7,691 bases of DNA from Deltaproteobacteria bacterium (GTDB lineage: Bacteria; Desulfobacterota; Binatia; UBA9968), in NCBI GenBank assembly GCA_005879435.1, contig VBKX01000372.1:1-7691 (forward strand). The letters run 5' to 3'. The stretch's first letter is position 1. Each line of letters starts with the position of its first letter. The position numbers and the translations under genes are program-made. This document shows, one piece after another, positions 7,370 to 7,691 of this stretch. The notes under the pieces were generated by a model. That model saw nothing but the letters and a program-made list of their open reading frames with translations, did no database searches and was not told the origin of the DNA.

Positions 7370-7691
7370 ACGCCAAGCGTACCATTGCCAGGTTTCAAAC
7401 TCTCTAAAACGTCTCTATCCTATCCAGCGATTCGCGGGCGCACGCGACAACGGGGGTTTCGCCCTGGGACTCGATCCCGGTTTTCGCTCATGATGCTACT
7501 TTGCTTTAGGTGCAGTTGATTTTAAGTGGCCGCATGGTAATTCCCCTATCAAGGAAGCACAAGAGAAAAATGGTGCCTTTCTACGGCCCCAAAGTATTTT
7601 GATCCGTCCGCGGTTTCGCGCTCCTCGCCGCGAATCGTTCTGCTGTGGTGGTGGGGCGGTTTTTCGTGCCGCTGCGGCGGGATATAAGATA
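7370..7691. other. Non-coding stretch upstream of the substrate-binding protein gene
   Basis: About 320 bases hold no gene I can support. It should contain the promoter of the minus-strand gene, but no good -35/-10 pair stands out. Only very short open frames occur: 30 codons at 7510-7602 (+), without a ribosome binding site; 9 codons at 7506-7535 (-), with an AGGGG 7 bases upstream; and 23 codons at 7420-7491 (-). A small hairpin with a 6-bp stem lies at 7464-7480, followed by TTTT. None resembles a known element. The region may extend into a gene beyond the window edge. Confidence 0.5.

Noticed and set aside
7464..7484. Small hairpin CTGGGA / TCCCGG with a TTTT tail as a plus-strand terminator
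   Set aside because: The stem is 6 bp with a G-T pair and the tail is four Ts, and there is no plus-strand gene upstream for it to end.
7506..7535. Nine-codon minus-strand frame with a well-spaced AGGGG, as a leader peptide
   Set aside because: There is no run of regulatory codons and no attenuator-like alternative hairpins downstream, and it lies about 150 bases from the next gene.
7510..7602. 30-codon open frame on the plus strand near the right edge
   Set aside because: It begins with GTG without a ribosome binding site and resembles no protein I know; a frame this short is expected by chance.

Overview
The window looks like an ordinary chromosomal stretch from an uncultured, GC-rich Gram-negative bacterium. 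It encodes a tripartite envelope efflux pump, which needs an outer membrane, and a periplasmic solute-binding protein of the NMT1/THI5-like type. The particular mix (RND pump with a GTEV-type TM10, GT39 enzyme with an IPSKPP motif, NMT1-like binding protein) recalls soil or groundwater lineages related to the old Deltaproteobacteria, Binatota or Rokubacteria. That placement comes from memory of similar proteins, not from a search.

Layout: 3-452 (+) is the C-terminal end of a TolC-family outer-membrane factor, cut by the window edge. It overlaps by 4 bases a periplasmic adaptor (449-1549), which overlaps by 4 bases an RND inner-membrane transporter (1546-4614). Together they form a complete translationally coupled efflux operon. 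After 112 bases comes a GT39/ArnT-like membrane glycosyltransferase (4727-6424, +) with its own ribosome binding site. Converging on it with only 5 bases between the stops is an NMT1-like ABC substrate-binding protein gene (6430-7358, -). Its N-terminal and C-terminal parts lie in different frames and about 20 residues appear to be missing at the junction, so it is annotated as a probable pseudogene. The last ~320 bases hold no supportable gene.

How the parts work together: adaptor, RND transporter and outer-membrane factor should form one proton-driven export channel. Its substrate cannot be read from the sequence. The RND protein mixes features: the paired TM4 aspartates of drug-type (HAE) pumps, a porter motif closer to metal-type (HME) pumps, and a glutamate where AcrB has its TM10 proton-relay lysine. 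The glycosyltransferase probably moves a sugar from a polyprenyl-phosphate carrier to an envelope acceptor. No link to the pump is evident beyond sharing the strand. I see no mobile element, CRISPR array, RNA gene or convincing new multi-gene system.
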